Of a stretch of DNA of 64,000 nucleotides, positions 56,265 to 64,000 are shown one piece after another. The stretch comes from Ensifer sp. PDNC004 (GTDB lineage Bacteria > Pseudomonadota > Alphaproteobacteria > Rhizobiales > Rhizobiaceae). The notes below the pieces were generated by a model, which was not told the origin of the DNA, did no database searches, and worked only from the letters and a program-made list of their open reading frames with translations. The stretch spans positions 186,001-250,000 of the forward strand of contig NZ_CP070353.1 of NCBI RefSeq assembly GCF_016919405.1. The letters are read 5' to 3'. The translations under genes were made by a program, and so were the position numbers. Position 1 is the first letter of the stretch, and each line of letters starts with the position of its first letter.

Positions 56265-57059
56265 ATGCAGCAATATCTCGACCTTCTCGACCATGTGATG
56301 ACCAACGGATCCGACCGGGGCGACCGGACCGGAACGGGCACGCGCTCGGTCTTCGGCCACCAGATGCGCTTCGACCTTTCCGAAGGCTTCCCGGTGCTGA
56401 CGACCAAGAAGCTGCACCTGCGCTCGATCATCCATGAACTGCTGTGGTTCCTGAAGGGCGATACCAATATCCGCTACCTCAAGGAAAACGGCGTGACCAT
56501 CTGGGATGAATGGGCCGACGAGAACGGCGACCTCGGCCCGGTCTACGGCTACCAGTGGCGCTCCTGGCCGGCGCCGGACGGACGCCACATCGACCAGATT
56601 GCCGGCCTTGTCGAAAGCCTGAAGACCAACCCGAATTCGCGCCGCCACATCGTCTCGGCCTGGAACCCGGCACTGGTCGACGAGATGGCGCTGCCGCCCT
56701 GCCATTGCCTGTTCCAGTTTTACGTCTCCGACGGCAAACTCTCCTGCCAGCTCTACCAGCGCTCGGCCGACATCTTTCTCGGCGTGCCTTTCAATATCGC
56801 CTCCTATGCGCTTTTGACGATGATGGTGGCGCAGGTGACGGGCCTGAAGCCGGGCGATTTCGTGCACACGCTCGGCGACGCACACATTTACCACAACCAT
56901 TTCGAACAGGCCCGGCTGCAGCTCACCCGCACGCCGAAGGCGCTGCCGCGGATGGAAATCAATCCAGGCGTGAAAGATCTCTTTTCCTTCCGTTTCGAAG
57001 ACTTTACGCTCGTCGGCTACGAAGCCGATTCATCGATCAAGGCGCCGATCGCCGTCTGA
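56265..57059 (+). CDS. thyA: Thymidylate synthase
   Basis: A 264-residue enzyme that methylates dUMP to dTMP using methylene-tetrahydrofolate. The catalytic cysteine is in [12 protein letters not shown], with [19 protein letters not shown] and [14 protein letters not shown] further on, all typical. The N-terminal loop [15 protein letters not shown] is the phosphate-binding region. Length is exactly that of E. coli ThyA. It produces dihydrofolate, recycled by folA two genes downstream. Confidence 0.97.
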   Translation: MQQYLDLLDHVMTNGSDRGDRTGTGTRSVFGHQMRFDLSEGFPVLTTKKLHLRSIIHELLWFLKGDTNIRYLKENGVTIWDEWADENGDLGPVYGYQWRSWPAPDGRHIDQIAGLVESLKTNPNSRRHIVSAWNPALVDEMALPPCHCLFQFYVSDGKLSCQLYQRSADIFLGVPFNIASYALLTMMVAQVTGLKPGDFVHTLGDAHIYHNHFEQARLQLTRTPKALPRMEINPGVKDLFSFRFEDFTLVGYEADSSIKAPIAV

Positions 57060-57227
57060 CATATCCTGATGCTGCGGGTGGCCGGTCCGCATTTCTGAAT
57101 TCTTCTCGATGCCGATGCCGCGCCACCCTTCGGGCGGGGCAGGTGCTTCCGTCGCCCACAAGCGCAGGGGCCGGCAATCCGAAGCTGAGGGGCGGCCGGG
57201 GAGGGCTGTCGTCCAAGGGAGGTATCG

Positions 57228-57833
57228 ATGCTCACACTCGTCCATGCGCCGCTGTCGCGATCCTCGCGCATCGTCTGGCTGCTTGAGGAGCTGGGCGCGG
57301 AATACGAGATCCGCTACGTCTCGATCCGCCGCTGGGACGGATCCGGCGCGCCCGACGACAACAACCCGCATCCGCACAAGCAGGTGCCGGCGCTCATTCA
57401 TAATGGCGCGGTGATCTGGGAGTCGGCCGCGGTCGTGCAATATCTCACCGACCTTCATCCCAACAGCAGCCTCGGCCGGCCGCCCGGACACAAGGAGCGC
57501 GGCGCCTATCTCTCCTGGCTTGCCTATTATGCGGGCGTGATCGAGCCGACGGCGCTCGCCCATATCTCCGGTGCGACCATCAACAACCCGGCGCAGGCGC
57601 GGCTCTATAGCGAAATGTGCGCCCATGTGATCGACGTGCTCACCCGCCAGACCTATCTCCTCGGCGAAACGATGAGCGCGGCCGACCTGCTTCTAGCAAG
57701 CGCGCTGCAGTGGATGCGCAAGTTACTGCCGGAAAGCACGGTCGTCGATCGCTACATCCGCGTCGTGACGGACCGGGCCGCCCATGACCGGGCCAGAGAA
57801 ATCGACAGCAAACCGAACGGGTTCCATGACTGA
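57228..57833 (+). CDS. Glutathione S-transferase family protein
   Basis: A 201-residue protein. The N-terminal thioredoxin-like domain (LTLVHAPLSRSSRIVWLLEELGAEYEIRYV) has the catalytic-type Ser/Arg region near PLSRSSR, and HKQVPALIHNGAVIWESAAVVQYL is the glutathione-binding V-P-x-L and E-S-x-A motif. The helical C-terminal domain follows (GAYLSWLAYYAGVIEPTALAHI). The substrate is unknown. ATG 57228 has GGGAGG upstream. It overlaps folA by 8 bases, so the two may be co-translated. Confidence 0.93.
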   Translation: MLTLVHAPLSRSSRIVWLLEELGAEYEIRYVSIRRWDGSGAPDDNNPHPHKQVPALIHNGAVIWESAAVVQYLTDLHPNSSLGRPPGHKERGAYLSWLAYYAGVIEPTALAHISGATINNPAQARLYSEMCAHVIDVLTRQTYLLGETMSAADLLLASALQWMRKLLPESTVVDRYIRVVTDRAAHDRAREIDSKPNGFHD

Positions 57834-58362
57834 AACGAAGACCACTCATCCGAAGATATCGATCGTCGTCGCCGTTGCAGCCAACGGCGTCATCGGCCGC
57901 GATGGCGATCTGCCCTGGCGGCTTTCGACCGACCTCAAGCGCTTCAAGGCGCTGACGATCGGCAAGCCCGTGATCATGGGGCGCAAGACCTGGGCCTCGC
58001 TCGGGCGCCCGCTTCCGGGCCGCGCCAACATCGTCATCACCCGCAACGCGGATTTTGTGGCGGAAGGCGCAAGCGCCGTGCCGTCGCTCGATGCGGCGAT
58101 CGCGCTTGCGGGCCGAGAGGCGCAGGCTGCGGGCGTGGACGAGATCTGCGTGATCGGTGGCGGCGAGATCTACCGCCAGTCGATCGCGCGTGCCGATATC
58201 TTGCATGTGACCGAGGTGCAGGCGACCGTGGATGGCGATACGCGCTTCCCGGATATCGATCCCGGCATTTTCGAGAAGGTCTTCGAAGAGGACCTGCCGC
58301 AGGGTGAAAAGGACAGCCACGCCATGCATTTCGTCACGTTTAAGCGGCGTGCGACAGCCTGA
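57826..58362 (+). CDS. folA: Dihydrofolate reductase
   Basis: A 178-residue enzyme that reduces dihydrofolate with NADPH. It shows the family order: ISIVVAVAANGVIGRDGDLPWRL (substrate and cofactor entry, W-x-x-P variant as D-L-P-W), GKPVIMGRKTWASLGRPLPGRANIVITRN, and the cofactor segment VDEICVIGGGEIYRQSIARAD. The active-site acidic residue is the Asp of GDLPW. With thyA it completes the thymidylate cycle. Start ATG 57826 overlaps the GST gene. Confidence 0.96.
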   Translation: MTETKTTHPKISIVVAVAANGVIGRDGDLPWRLSTDLKRFKALTIGKPVIMGRKTWASLGRPLPGRANIVITRNADFVAEGASAVPSLDAAIALAGREAQAAGVDEICVIGGGEIYRQSIARADILHVTEVQATVDGDTRFPDIDPGIFEKVFEEDLPQGEKDSHAMHFVTFKRRATA

Positions 58363-58518
58363 CGCGGCGGATCGTCAACTATTTTGAACCATTTACGGTG
58401 AACTCGGGTCTATCGCGTTGAAAGCGGTGCGGGTGATACCTATAACGGTTTCACATCATGAACGAACGTGCGGTGGCGCGGCCGTTCATCGTGGGAAGTA
58501 TTCAAAAGAGAGGTTTTG

Positions 58519-59637
58519 ATGCCCTGGAGCAATCAGAATGGCGGCGGCGGTGGCCCATGGGGCGGCGGCGGCGGTGGCGGCAATCAGGGAGGTCCCTGGG
58601 GTCAGGGGCCAAACCGGCCGCGTGGCGGCAAGGGCGGCCCGCCGGATCTGGAAGAGATCATTCGCCGTGGCCAGGACCAGCTTAAGAACGTCGTTCCCGG
58701 CGGCTTCAATGGTGGCGTCTTTGCCATTATCGGCCTGCTGATCGTCGGTTTTGTCCTGATCAATTCGATCTACACGGTGCAGCCGGACGAGCGCGGCGTC
58801 GAGATGCGCTTCGGCAAGCCGAAGGACGAGATCTCGATGCCTGGCCTGCATTATCATTTCTGGCCATTCGAGACCGTCGAATTCGTCAAGATCACCGAGC
58901 AGCAGCAGAACATCGGCGGGCGCTCCAGCGGTCAGTCGAATTCCGGCCTGATGCTGACCGGCGACCAGAACATCGTCAACGTCCAGTTCTCGGTGCTTTA
59001 TTCGGTCACCGATCCGAAGGCTTACCTCTTCAACGTCGAGAACCCGTCCGACACGCTGCAGCAGGTCGCCGAAAGCGCGATGCGCGAAGTCGTCGGCCGC
59101 CGTCCGGCGCAGGACATCTTCCGTGACAACCGTCAGGCGATCGCCGCGGACGTGAAGAGCACGATCCAGGCAACGATGGACACCTACGGTACCGGCGTTT
59201 CCGTCAACACGGTCGCGATCGAGGACGCCGCACCGCCGCGCGAAGTGGCCGATGCGTTCGACGAAGTGCAGCGCGCCGAGCAGGACGAAGACCGCTTCGT
59301 CGAAGAAGCCAACCAGTATGCCAACCAGGTGCTCGGCAAGGCACGCGGTCAGGGTGCGCAGATCCGCGAAGAAGCGGCCGCCTACAAGGACCGTGTCGTC
59401 AAGGAAGCACAGGGTGAGGCGCAGCGCTTCATCTCCGTCTACGACGAGTACTCCAAGGCGCCTGACGTAACCCGCAAGCGTCTCTATCTCGAAACCATGC
59501 AGGGCGTTCTCGGCAAGTCGAAGAAGGTCATCATCGACGAGAAGAACGGGCAGGGCGTTCTGCCATATCTGCCGCTGAATGAAATCGGTCGTCCGACGAC
59601 GTCGGGTGCCGCAGCAGTTTCGGGAGCAGGCCAGTGA
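58519..59637 (+). CDS. hflK: FtsH protease activity modulator HflK
   Basis: A 372-residue membrane protein. It begins with a Gly/Asn-rich low-complexity stretch (about 1-45), typical of HflK, followed by a membrane helix (GGVFAIIGLLIVGFVLINSIYTV) and a periplasmic SPFH/band-7 domain (QPDERGVEMRFGKPKDEISMPGLHYHFWPFETV). A helical segment with AFDEVQRAEQDEDRFVEEANQYANQVLGKARGQGAQI follows. HflK and HflC together form the cage that controls FtsH in membrane quality control. The ATG 58519 has AGAGAGG upstream. It overlaps hflC by 4 bases. Confidence 0.94.
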   Translation: MPWSNQNGGGGGPWGGGGGGGNQGGPWGQGPNRPRGGKGGPPDLEEIIRRGQDQLKNVVPGGFNGGVFAIIGLLIVGFVLINSIYTVQPDERGVEMRFGKPKDEISMPGLHYHFWPFETVEFVKITEQQQNIGGRSSGQSNSGLMLTGDQNIVNVQFSVLYSVTDPKAYLFNVENPSDTLQQVAESAMREVVGRRPAQDIFRDNRQAIAADVKSTIQATMDTYGTGVSVNTVAIEDAAPPREVADAFDEVQRAEQDEDRFVEEANQYANQVLGKARGQGAQIREEAAAYKDRVVKEAQGEAQRFISVYDEYSKAPDVTRKRLYLETMQGVLGKSKKVIIDEKNGQGVLPYLPLNEIGRPTTSGAAAVSGAGQ

Positions 59638-60554
59638 TCAACAATCGTACCTCAGTTATCCTGATCCTGCTCGCCGTCGTCTTCGTCGGCATCTATTCCT
59701 CGGTCTTCGTCGTCAACGAGCGCCAGCAGGCGATCGTTGTGCGCTTCGGTCAGATCAAGGATGTCAAGAGCCAGCCGGGCCTCTACTTCAAGCTGCCCTT
59801 CGCCTTCATGGATGCCGACCGCGTCCAGTACGTCGAAGACCAGGCGCTGCGCTTCGACCTCGACAACATCCGTGTCCAGGTCTCGGGCGGCAAGTTCTAT
59901 GAAGTCGATGCCTTCGTCGTCTACAAGATCTCCGATCCACGCCGCTTCCGCGAGACGGTATCGGGCGATCGGGACTCGGCGGAATCGCGCCTGCGCACCC
60001 GTCTCGACGCATCGCTGCGTCGCGTCTACGGTCTGCGTGGCTTCGAGGCTGCCCTTTCGGACGAGCGTGCGTCGATGATGCGCGAAGTGCGCGCCGACCT
60101 CAAAACCGACGCCGAGTCGCTCGGCCTCAACATCGAGGACGTCCGTATCCGTCGTACCGACCTGACGCAGGAGGTCTCGCAACAGACCTACGACCGCATG
60201 AAGGCCGAGCGTCTGGCGGAAGCGGAACTGATCCGCGCCCGCGGTAACGAAGAAGGCCAGCGCCGCCGCGCGATTGCCGACCGTCAGGTCGTCGAAATCG
60301 TCGCCGAGGCCCAGCGTGATTCGGAAATCCTGCGCGGTGAAGGCGAAGCCGAACGCACAAGGACCTTTGCCGACGCCTTTGCGCGCGATCCGAAGTTCTT
60401 CGAGTTCTATCGCTCCATGACCGCTTACACGCAGTCGATCGGTAGCCCGGACACGACGCTGGTGCTTTCGCCGCATTCGGAATTCTTCCGTTACTTCAAT
60501 AACTCGGAAGGCACCCCGCCGGCCGCGGCACCTCAAGCAGCGACCGGAAACTAG
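59634..60554 (+). CDS. hflC: FtsH protease activity modulator HflC
   Basis: A 306-residue SPFH protein with one N-terminal membrane helix (TSVILILLAVVFVGIYSSVFV) and the band-7 domain (ERQQAIVVRFGQIKDVKSQPGLYFKLPFAFMD). The C-terminal helical part includes QTYDRMKAERLAEAELIRARGNEEGQRRRAIADRQVVEIVAEA. It partners HflK in the FtsH-HflKC complex. The start is the GTG at 59634, overlapping hflK by 4 bases. It is followed within 7 bases by a DUF2065 gene. Confidence 0.95.
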   Translation: MINNRTSVILILLAVVFVGIYSSVFVVNERQQAIVVRFGQIKDVKSQPGLYFKLPFAFMDADRVQYVEDQALRFDLDNIRVQVSGGKFYEVDAFVVYKISDPRRFRETVSGDRDSAESRLRTRLDASLRRVYGLRGFEAALSDERASMMREVRADLKTDAESLGLNIEDVRIRRTDLTQEVSQQTYDRMKAERLAEAELIRARGNEEGQRRRAIADRQVVEIVAEAQRDSEILRGEGEAERTRTFADAFARDPKFFEFYRSMTAYTQSIGSPDTTLVLSPHSEFFRYFNNSEGTPPAAAPQAATGN

Positions 60555-60561
60555 GCGGGCG

Positions 60562-60747
60562 ATGTCAGACTTTCTGACAGGATTCGCTTTCTTCCTGATC
60601 ATCGAGGGGCTGGTGTACGCACTGGCCCCTTTGGTTTTGGTGGAAATGGCGAAGCGTTTGCCGTATGTCCCCGAACATCAGCTTCGACTGGCGGGGCTCG
60701 TTTGCGTGGCTGCCGGGGTCGGACTTGTATGGTTGCTTCGAGGATAA
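60562..60747 (+). CDS. DUF2065 family small membrane protein
   Basis: A 61-residue protein with two membrane helices (FLTGFAFFLIIEGLVYALAPL and LAGLVCVAAGVGLVWLL) separated by a short charged loop (MAKRLPYVPEHQLR). This matches DUF2065, a small protein often found directly after hflC. Function unknown; the conserved position suggests a link to the HflKC complex. It starts 7 bases after hflC. Confidence 0.93.
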   Translation: MSDFLTGFAFFLIIEGLVYALAPLVLVEMAKRLPYVPEHQLRLAGLVCVAAGVGLVWLLRG

Positions 60748-60753
60748 TGCGAA

Positions 60754-61140
60754 ATGCCACATAAACTGCTGATCCGGCTGGTCGATGCCGAATACGCCAT
60801 CACCCGCCTCAATATCGGCTCCAGCATGCCGGAATGGCTGCCGGGGCCGGGCTTCTGGACCGTGTCGAGCTCGCGCGAGGAGATGACGCTGGTCTGCCGG
60901 GCCGCCCGCGTGCCGTCCAGCGTCCAGAGTTCGCTCGGCTGGCGCTGCTTCCGCGTCGAGCAGCATTTTGCCTTTGACGTGCCCGGCGTGCTCGCCTCGG
61001 TGCTCCGGCCGCTTTCGGATGCCGGTGTCGGTGTCTTTGCCAATTCGACCTTCAGCACCGACTACATCTTCGTTGCCGGCTCCGATCTCGACAAGGCGGT
61101 GCAGGCGCTGAAAGACCACGGCCACGAGCTTACCACCTGA
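60754..61140 (+). CDS. ACT-domain (CASTOR/aspartokinase-like) protein
   Basis: A 128-residue protein of the ACT-domain superfamily. Seen: LLIRLVDAEYAITRLNIG and FWTVSSSREEMTLVCRAARVPSS, then a second ACT-like half FRVEQHFAFDVPGVLASVLRPLSDAGVGVFANSTFSTDYIFVAGSDL, the usual amino-acid-sensing pattern. Most likely a small ligand-binding regulator of amino-acid metabolism; the ligand is not seen. It starts just after the DUF2065 gene and may be part of the same transcript as hflKC. Confidence 0.85.
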   Translation: MPHKLLIRLVDAEYAITRLNIGSSMPEWLPGPGFWTVSSSREEMTLVCRAARVPSSVQSSLGWRCFRVEQHFAFDVPGVLASVLRPLSDAGVGVFANSTFSTDYIFVAGSDLDKAVQALKDHGHELTT

Positions 61141-61411
61141 TCAGCCACGCCCGGCCTCGACGTAACGGCTTGGCCGGGAACGCCCGTCCTTTCGCACCCT
61201 TCTGCGCAAGGATCAGGAAATCGTGTTTGGACCCTTCCGAATTCCGCCTTATCTTCAGAGGAAGGTCGGACGTCGCAGCCTTGCGGCTTGCGTTTGTCAA
61301 ATCCGCCGCATAAGCCCGGCCGGCGGTTTCGGTCGAGGCGGAATTATGCGAAGAATCAAAGTGCTATGGTGTGCCGGTGTCGCCGCACACAGCCAGAGGA
61401 GCTGAAGCGAA

Positions 61412-62932
61412 TTGTCCACGCGATCAAAATCCCGAGTACACTCGCTTGGCGCGTCCCTGGGCGTTCTGGCGCTCGCAGGCGCGCTCGCCTTTAGCAGCAC
61501 CGCACTCGCCCAGAACGCGGCGATCCGTCCGCCGAGCAATGGCCCGGCCTCCGTTGCCGATCTCGCTGCCGGACTGCTGGATGCCGTCGTCAACATCGCG
61601 ACTTCGCAGAAGGTCAAGAACGACGACGACGCACCGGCGCCGCAGGTGCCGGAGGGCTCGCCCTACCAGCGCTATTTCGACGAATTCTTTAAAGGTCAGG
61701 GCAATCAGAGCGGTAACCGCCAGCGCACGGTCGAATCGCTGGGCTCCGGCTTCGTCATCGATCCCTCCGGCTACATCGTCACCAACAACCACGTGATCGA
61801 GGGCGCCGACGACATCGAGATCAACTTCGCCAATGGCAGCAAGCTGAAGGCGAAGCTCGTCGGCAAGGACACCCAAACCGATCTCGCGCTGCTGAAGGTC
61901 GAGCCGAAGGCGCCGCTGAAGGCCGTGCCTTTCGGGGATTCGCGCAAGATGCGCATCGGCGACTGGGTGATGGCGATCGGCAACCCGTTCGGCCTTGGCG
62001 GTTCCGTTTCGGTCGGCATCATCTCGGCGCGCGGCCGCAACATCAACGCCGGTCCCTATGACAATTTCATCCAGACGGACGCAGCGATCAACCGCGGCAA
62101 TTCCGGCGGACCGCTGTTCAACATGGCCGGCGAAGTGATCGGCATCAACACGGCGATCATCTCGCCGACGGGCGGTTCGATCGGCATCGGCTTCTCCGTG
62201 CCGACCGAACTTGCCGCCAATGTGGTGCTGCAGCTCAAGGACTTCGGCGAGACGCGGCGCGGCTGGCTCGGCGTGCGGGTCCAGCCGGTGAACGACGATA
62301 TCGCCGAGAGCCTGAAGATGGACGCGCCGCGCGGCGCGCTCGTCTCCGGCATCATCGAGGGCGGGCCGATTACGCACGGCGAGATCAAGGCCGGCGACGT
62401 CATCGTCAAATTCGATGGCCATGATGTCGGCGAGGTGCGCGACCTGAAACGCGTGGTCGCCGAAAGCCCCGTCGGCAAGGCGGTCGATGTGGTGGTGATC
62501 CGCGACGGCAAGGAACAGACAGTCAAGGTGACGCTCGGACGCCTCGAGGATGGCGCGCTTGCAAGTGCTGACGCGGCAAACGGCGACGAGGGGGCGAAGC
62601 CCGACAAGCCGGAGGCTGCACCGCTTCCAGCGACCGATGTCGTGCTCGGCATGAAGCTTGCGACACTCAACGAAGAGGCGCGCAAGAAATACGGCATTGC
62701 CGAAGACATCGACGGCGTCGTGATCACCGAGGTGACACCGAATTCGGTTGCGGCAGAGCGGCGCGTGGAGCCGGGCGACGTCATCGTCGAGGTCGGTCAG
62801 GAGGCGATGGAGACGCCCGCCGACGTGGTCGATCGGGTCGAGGAGCTGAAATCCAGCGGCCGCCGCCACGCGCAACTGTTGCTCTCCAACAAGACTGGCG
62901 AACTGCGCTTCGTCAGTGTCAGGGTGGAATAG
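61412..62932 (+). CDS. degP: Do/DegP-type periplasmic serine protease
   Basis: A 506-residue protease-chaperone. A signal peptide (LGVLALAGALAFSSTALAQN) is followed by the trypsin-like domain with catalytic His in SGYIVTNNHVIEGADDI, Asp in KDTQTDLALLKVEP and Ser in DAAINRGNSGGPLFNMAG, all intact. Two PDZ domains follow (RGWLGVRVQPVNDD and EDIDGVVITEVTPNS). It degrades or refolds damaged periplasmic proteins. The start appears to be TTG 61412 with AGAGGAGC upstream. It is the last gene of the hflKC-centred cluster. Confidence 0.95.
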   Translation: MSTRSKSRVHSLGASLGVLALAGALAFSSTALAQNAAIRPPSNGPASVADLAAGLLDAVVNIATSQKVKNDDDAPAPQVPEGSPYQRYFDEFFKGQGNQSGNRQRTVESLGSGFVIDPSGYIVTNNHVIEGADDIEINFANGSKLKAKLVGKDTQTDLALLKVEPKAPLKAVPFGDSRKMRIGDWVMAIGNPFGLGGSVSVGIISARGRNINAGPYDNFIQTDAAINRGNSGGPLFNMAGEVIGINTAIISPTGGSIGIGFSVPTELAANVVLQLKDFGETRRGWLGVRVQPVNDDIAESLKMDAPRGALVSGIIEGGPITHGEIKAGDVIVKFDGHDVGEVRDLKRVVAESPVGKAVDVVVIRDGKEQTVKVTLGRLEDGALASADAANGDEGAKPDKPEAAPLPATDVVLGMKLATLNEEARKKYGIAEDIDGVVITEVTPNSVAAERRVEPGDVIVEVGQEAMETPADVVDRVEELKSSGRRHAQLLLSNKTGELRFVSVRVE

Positions 62933-62954
62933 GCGTGTCGCGCCTTCCCTGATC

Positions 62955-62979
62955 CTGCGGCATCGGATCGATGCCGCAG
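62955..62979 (+). terminator. Hairpin after the DegP-type gene
   Basis: The 11-bp stem ctgcggcatcg / cgatgccgcag with a 3-nt loop lies 23 bases past the stop. There is no T run after it, so it may stop transcription weakly or protect the transcript end. Confidence 0.45.
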
Positions 62980-63126
62980 CACCGCTTCGGTCGAGGCCGA
63001 TTGTCTGAGTCTTTTCAGTGGTATCGCCTCTGGGGCTGAGAGGCTGAATCCACGTCCTCAGGTTTTGATTCAAGGCTGCGCTCCGCTCGACGGGCCGCAG
63101 TGCGCTTGTAATGGGTATCAGGCTCA

Positions 63127-63180
63127 GCCCCTCATTTTGCTGCCGGGACCTTCTCCCCGCTTGCGGGAAGAAGGGACGTT
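63127..63180. repeat. Intergenic palindromic repeat, copy B
   Basis: Related to the copy at 26121-26180: gcccctca, then a gaccttctccccgc box and an inverted gcgggaagaaggg arm. A further C/G-rich palindrome (cctctccc / gggagagg) lies at 63287-63310. Both are in the gap between the DegP-type gene and the 34-codon ORF. Confidence 0.6.
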
Positions 63181-63353
63181 GCCGCACCCGCTCGAAGACC
63201 TGCGCCATCCCCTTACAACACTCCTTGGGCGATCCCGTGACTTCTCAGACCGTGCCGCAGCAGAGCGTTCGCGGTGGCGCACCTTTCCTCTCCCGTCGGC
63301 GGGGAGAGGGCTAGGCTGAAGGGGCATTCCCGAAGCGGTGAGGTGCCTTTCCT

Positions 63354-63458
63354 TCAGCAGTCGTTGCTCGCTTGCGTGGGGTGCGGGCCCGACTTGCCTG
63401 CCGGCTGGAAGGTCATCAGCCTGAGAGCTTCGAACAGAATTTCGATGATCATATGCAT
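63354..63458 (-). CDS. Small ORF, 34 aa, with a strong ribosome-binding site
   Basis: An ATG at 63458 follows the near-perfect site AAAGGAGGT at a 6-nt spacing. The product starts MHMIIEILFEALRLMTFQPA and ends SNDC. Its first half is an amphipathic or hydrophobic helix. It lies 92 bases from the LysR-family gene, in the opposite direction. I do not recognise the peptide; the RBS is the main reason to call it a gene. Confidence 0.5.
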   Translation of the reverse strand: MHMIIEILFEALRLMTFQPAGKSGPHPTQASNDC

Positions 63459-63550
63459 TGCCGCACCTCCTTTCCTGCAAGCATTTCACTCCACTTGCCG
63501 GCATCCCTCAAACGAGTTTACAGTCGTCTTCAGATAACTTGAGGTTATGC

Positions 63551-64000
63551 ATGAAGCGTGGACGACTGCCCCTGACGGCGTTGCGGAGTTTCGAGGCGGC
63601 CGGGCGGCTGGAGAGTTTTACACTGGCTGCCGCCGAGCTCTTCGTTTCGCAGGCGGCGATCAGCCGCCAAGTGCGGGAACTCGAGGAACTGGTTGGCCGG
63701 CCGCTGTTTGAGCGGCACCACCGCAGTGTACGCCTGACGGCCGACGGCCGCACGCTGCTTGCCACGCTGACGTCGGCCTTTGACATGGTCAGCGAAGGCC
63801 TTGACGCGCTTTCCGGACGAGGGCTGTCGCAGACGCTGAGGGTCAGCGCCGAGCCGTCCTTTGCCGGCTGCTGGCTCGTGCCGCACCTTCAGGAGTTCCA
63901 GCGGCAGCACCCGGACATCGATCTGGTGATCGATGCCGATCCGCGACTTGCCGAGTTTCGCAGCGGCGAGGCCGACATCGCCATCCGCCACAGCCTGGCC
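63551..64000 (+). CDS. LysR-family transcriptional regulator, N-terminal part (GcvA-like)
   Basis: The first 150 codons are in the window; the gene runs off the end. The N-terminal winged helix-turn-helix is RLPLTALRSFEAAGRLESFTLAAAELFVSQAAISRQVRELEELVGRPLFERHHRSVRLTADG, very close to the GcvA-type LysR pattern. The effector-binding domain starts near residue 90 (LRVSAEPSFAGCWLVPHLQEFQRQHPDIDLVIDAD). LysR proteins often control a divergent gene, here the 34-codon ORF. The ATG at 63551 has GAGG upstream. Confidence 0.93.
   Translation, partial: MKRGRLPLTALRSFEAAGRLESFTLAAAELFVSQAAISRQVRELEELVGRPLFERHHRSVRLTADGRTLLATLTSAFDMVSEGLDALSGRGLSQTLRVSAEPSFAGCWLVPHLQEFQRQHPDIDLVIDADPRLAEFRSGEADIAIRHSLA

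Overview
The window is high-GC chromosomal DNA from an alphaproteobacterium of the order Rhizobiales, most likely Sinorhizobium/Ensifer. The evidence is the murB-ddl-ftsQ-ftsA-ftsZ order, an FtsZ of about 595 residues with a long Gln/Pro-rich linker, the permuted two-piece tmRNA with tag ANDNYAEARLAA, and the lpxC-bamD-recN-ligA succession. Nearly all of it looks like core genome. I see no transposase, integrase, phage gene, CRISPR array, tRNA or rRNA.

Layout. Positions 1-8836 hold the end of the division and cell-wall cluster: the tail of murB, then an interposed block (a secreted protein, a reverse-strand MHS-type transporter, aquaporin aqpZ), then ddl-ftsQ-ftsA-ftsZ. From 9171 to 16252 come lpxC, bamD, recN, a membrane-anchored acyltransferase-like protein and ligA, which together cover the outer envelope and DNA repair. 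From 16284 to 25991 are a CatB-type acetyltransferase, a VOC protein, a small secreted protein, panC-panB (pantothenate), azlC-azlD (amino-acid export), an Xaa-Pro aminopeptidase, an sRNA candidate with an anti-Shine-Dalgarno loop, prmA and a SCO1/SenC copper chaperone. From 26258 to 34378 are a tiny membrane peptide, a chemoreceptor with cheW, a secreted peptide, a CreA-family protein, a GGDEF protein, a phosphoribosyltransferase, an isochorismatase-fold hydrolase and a GNAT protein. From 34406 to 47188 are a UvrD-type helicase, a CMD-domain protein, a frameshifted lipoprotein, an EthD protein, a Tat-exported cyclase-family protein, an RND efflux pair, a frameshifted DUF1772 protein and a D-lactate dehydrogenase-like flavoprotein. 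From 47420 to 53874 are a large AsmA-family protein, an orphan TadG-like protein and an outer-membrane barrel gene broken by about five frameshifts. From 54099 to 56165 are an RHH protein, a DUF4169 protein, sspB, the tmRNA gene (ssrA, reverse strand) and a DUF2853 protein. From 56265 to 62932 are thyA, a GST, folA, hflK-hflC, a DUF2065 protein, an ACT-domain protein and a DegP-type protease. The window ends in a LysR-family regulator divergent from a 34-codon ORF.

Working together. ssrA and sspB lie next to each other on the same strand and link trans-translation tagging to ClpXP delivery. thyA and folA form a thymidylate/folate pair. HflK-HflC, DUF2065 and DegP form an envelope proteolysis and quality-control group. 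The chemoreceptor carries a CheR-docking-like C-terminus and sits beside its own CheW.

I found no convincing new multi-gene system. The observations most worth following are the anti-SD sRNA candidate, the ssrA-sspB arrangement, the 34-codon ORF with a near-perfect ribosome-binding site, the three frameshifted genes, the orphan TadG-like protein and several small repeats.
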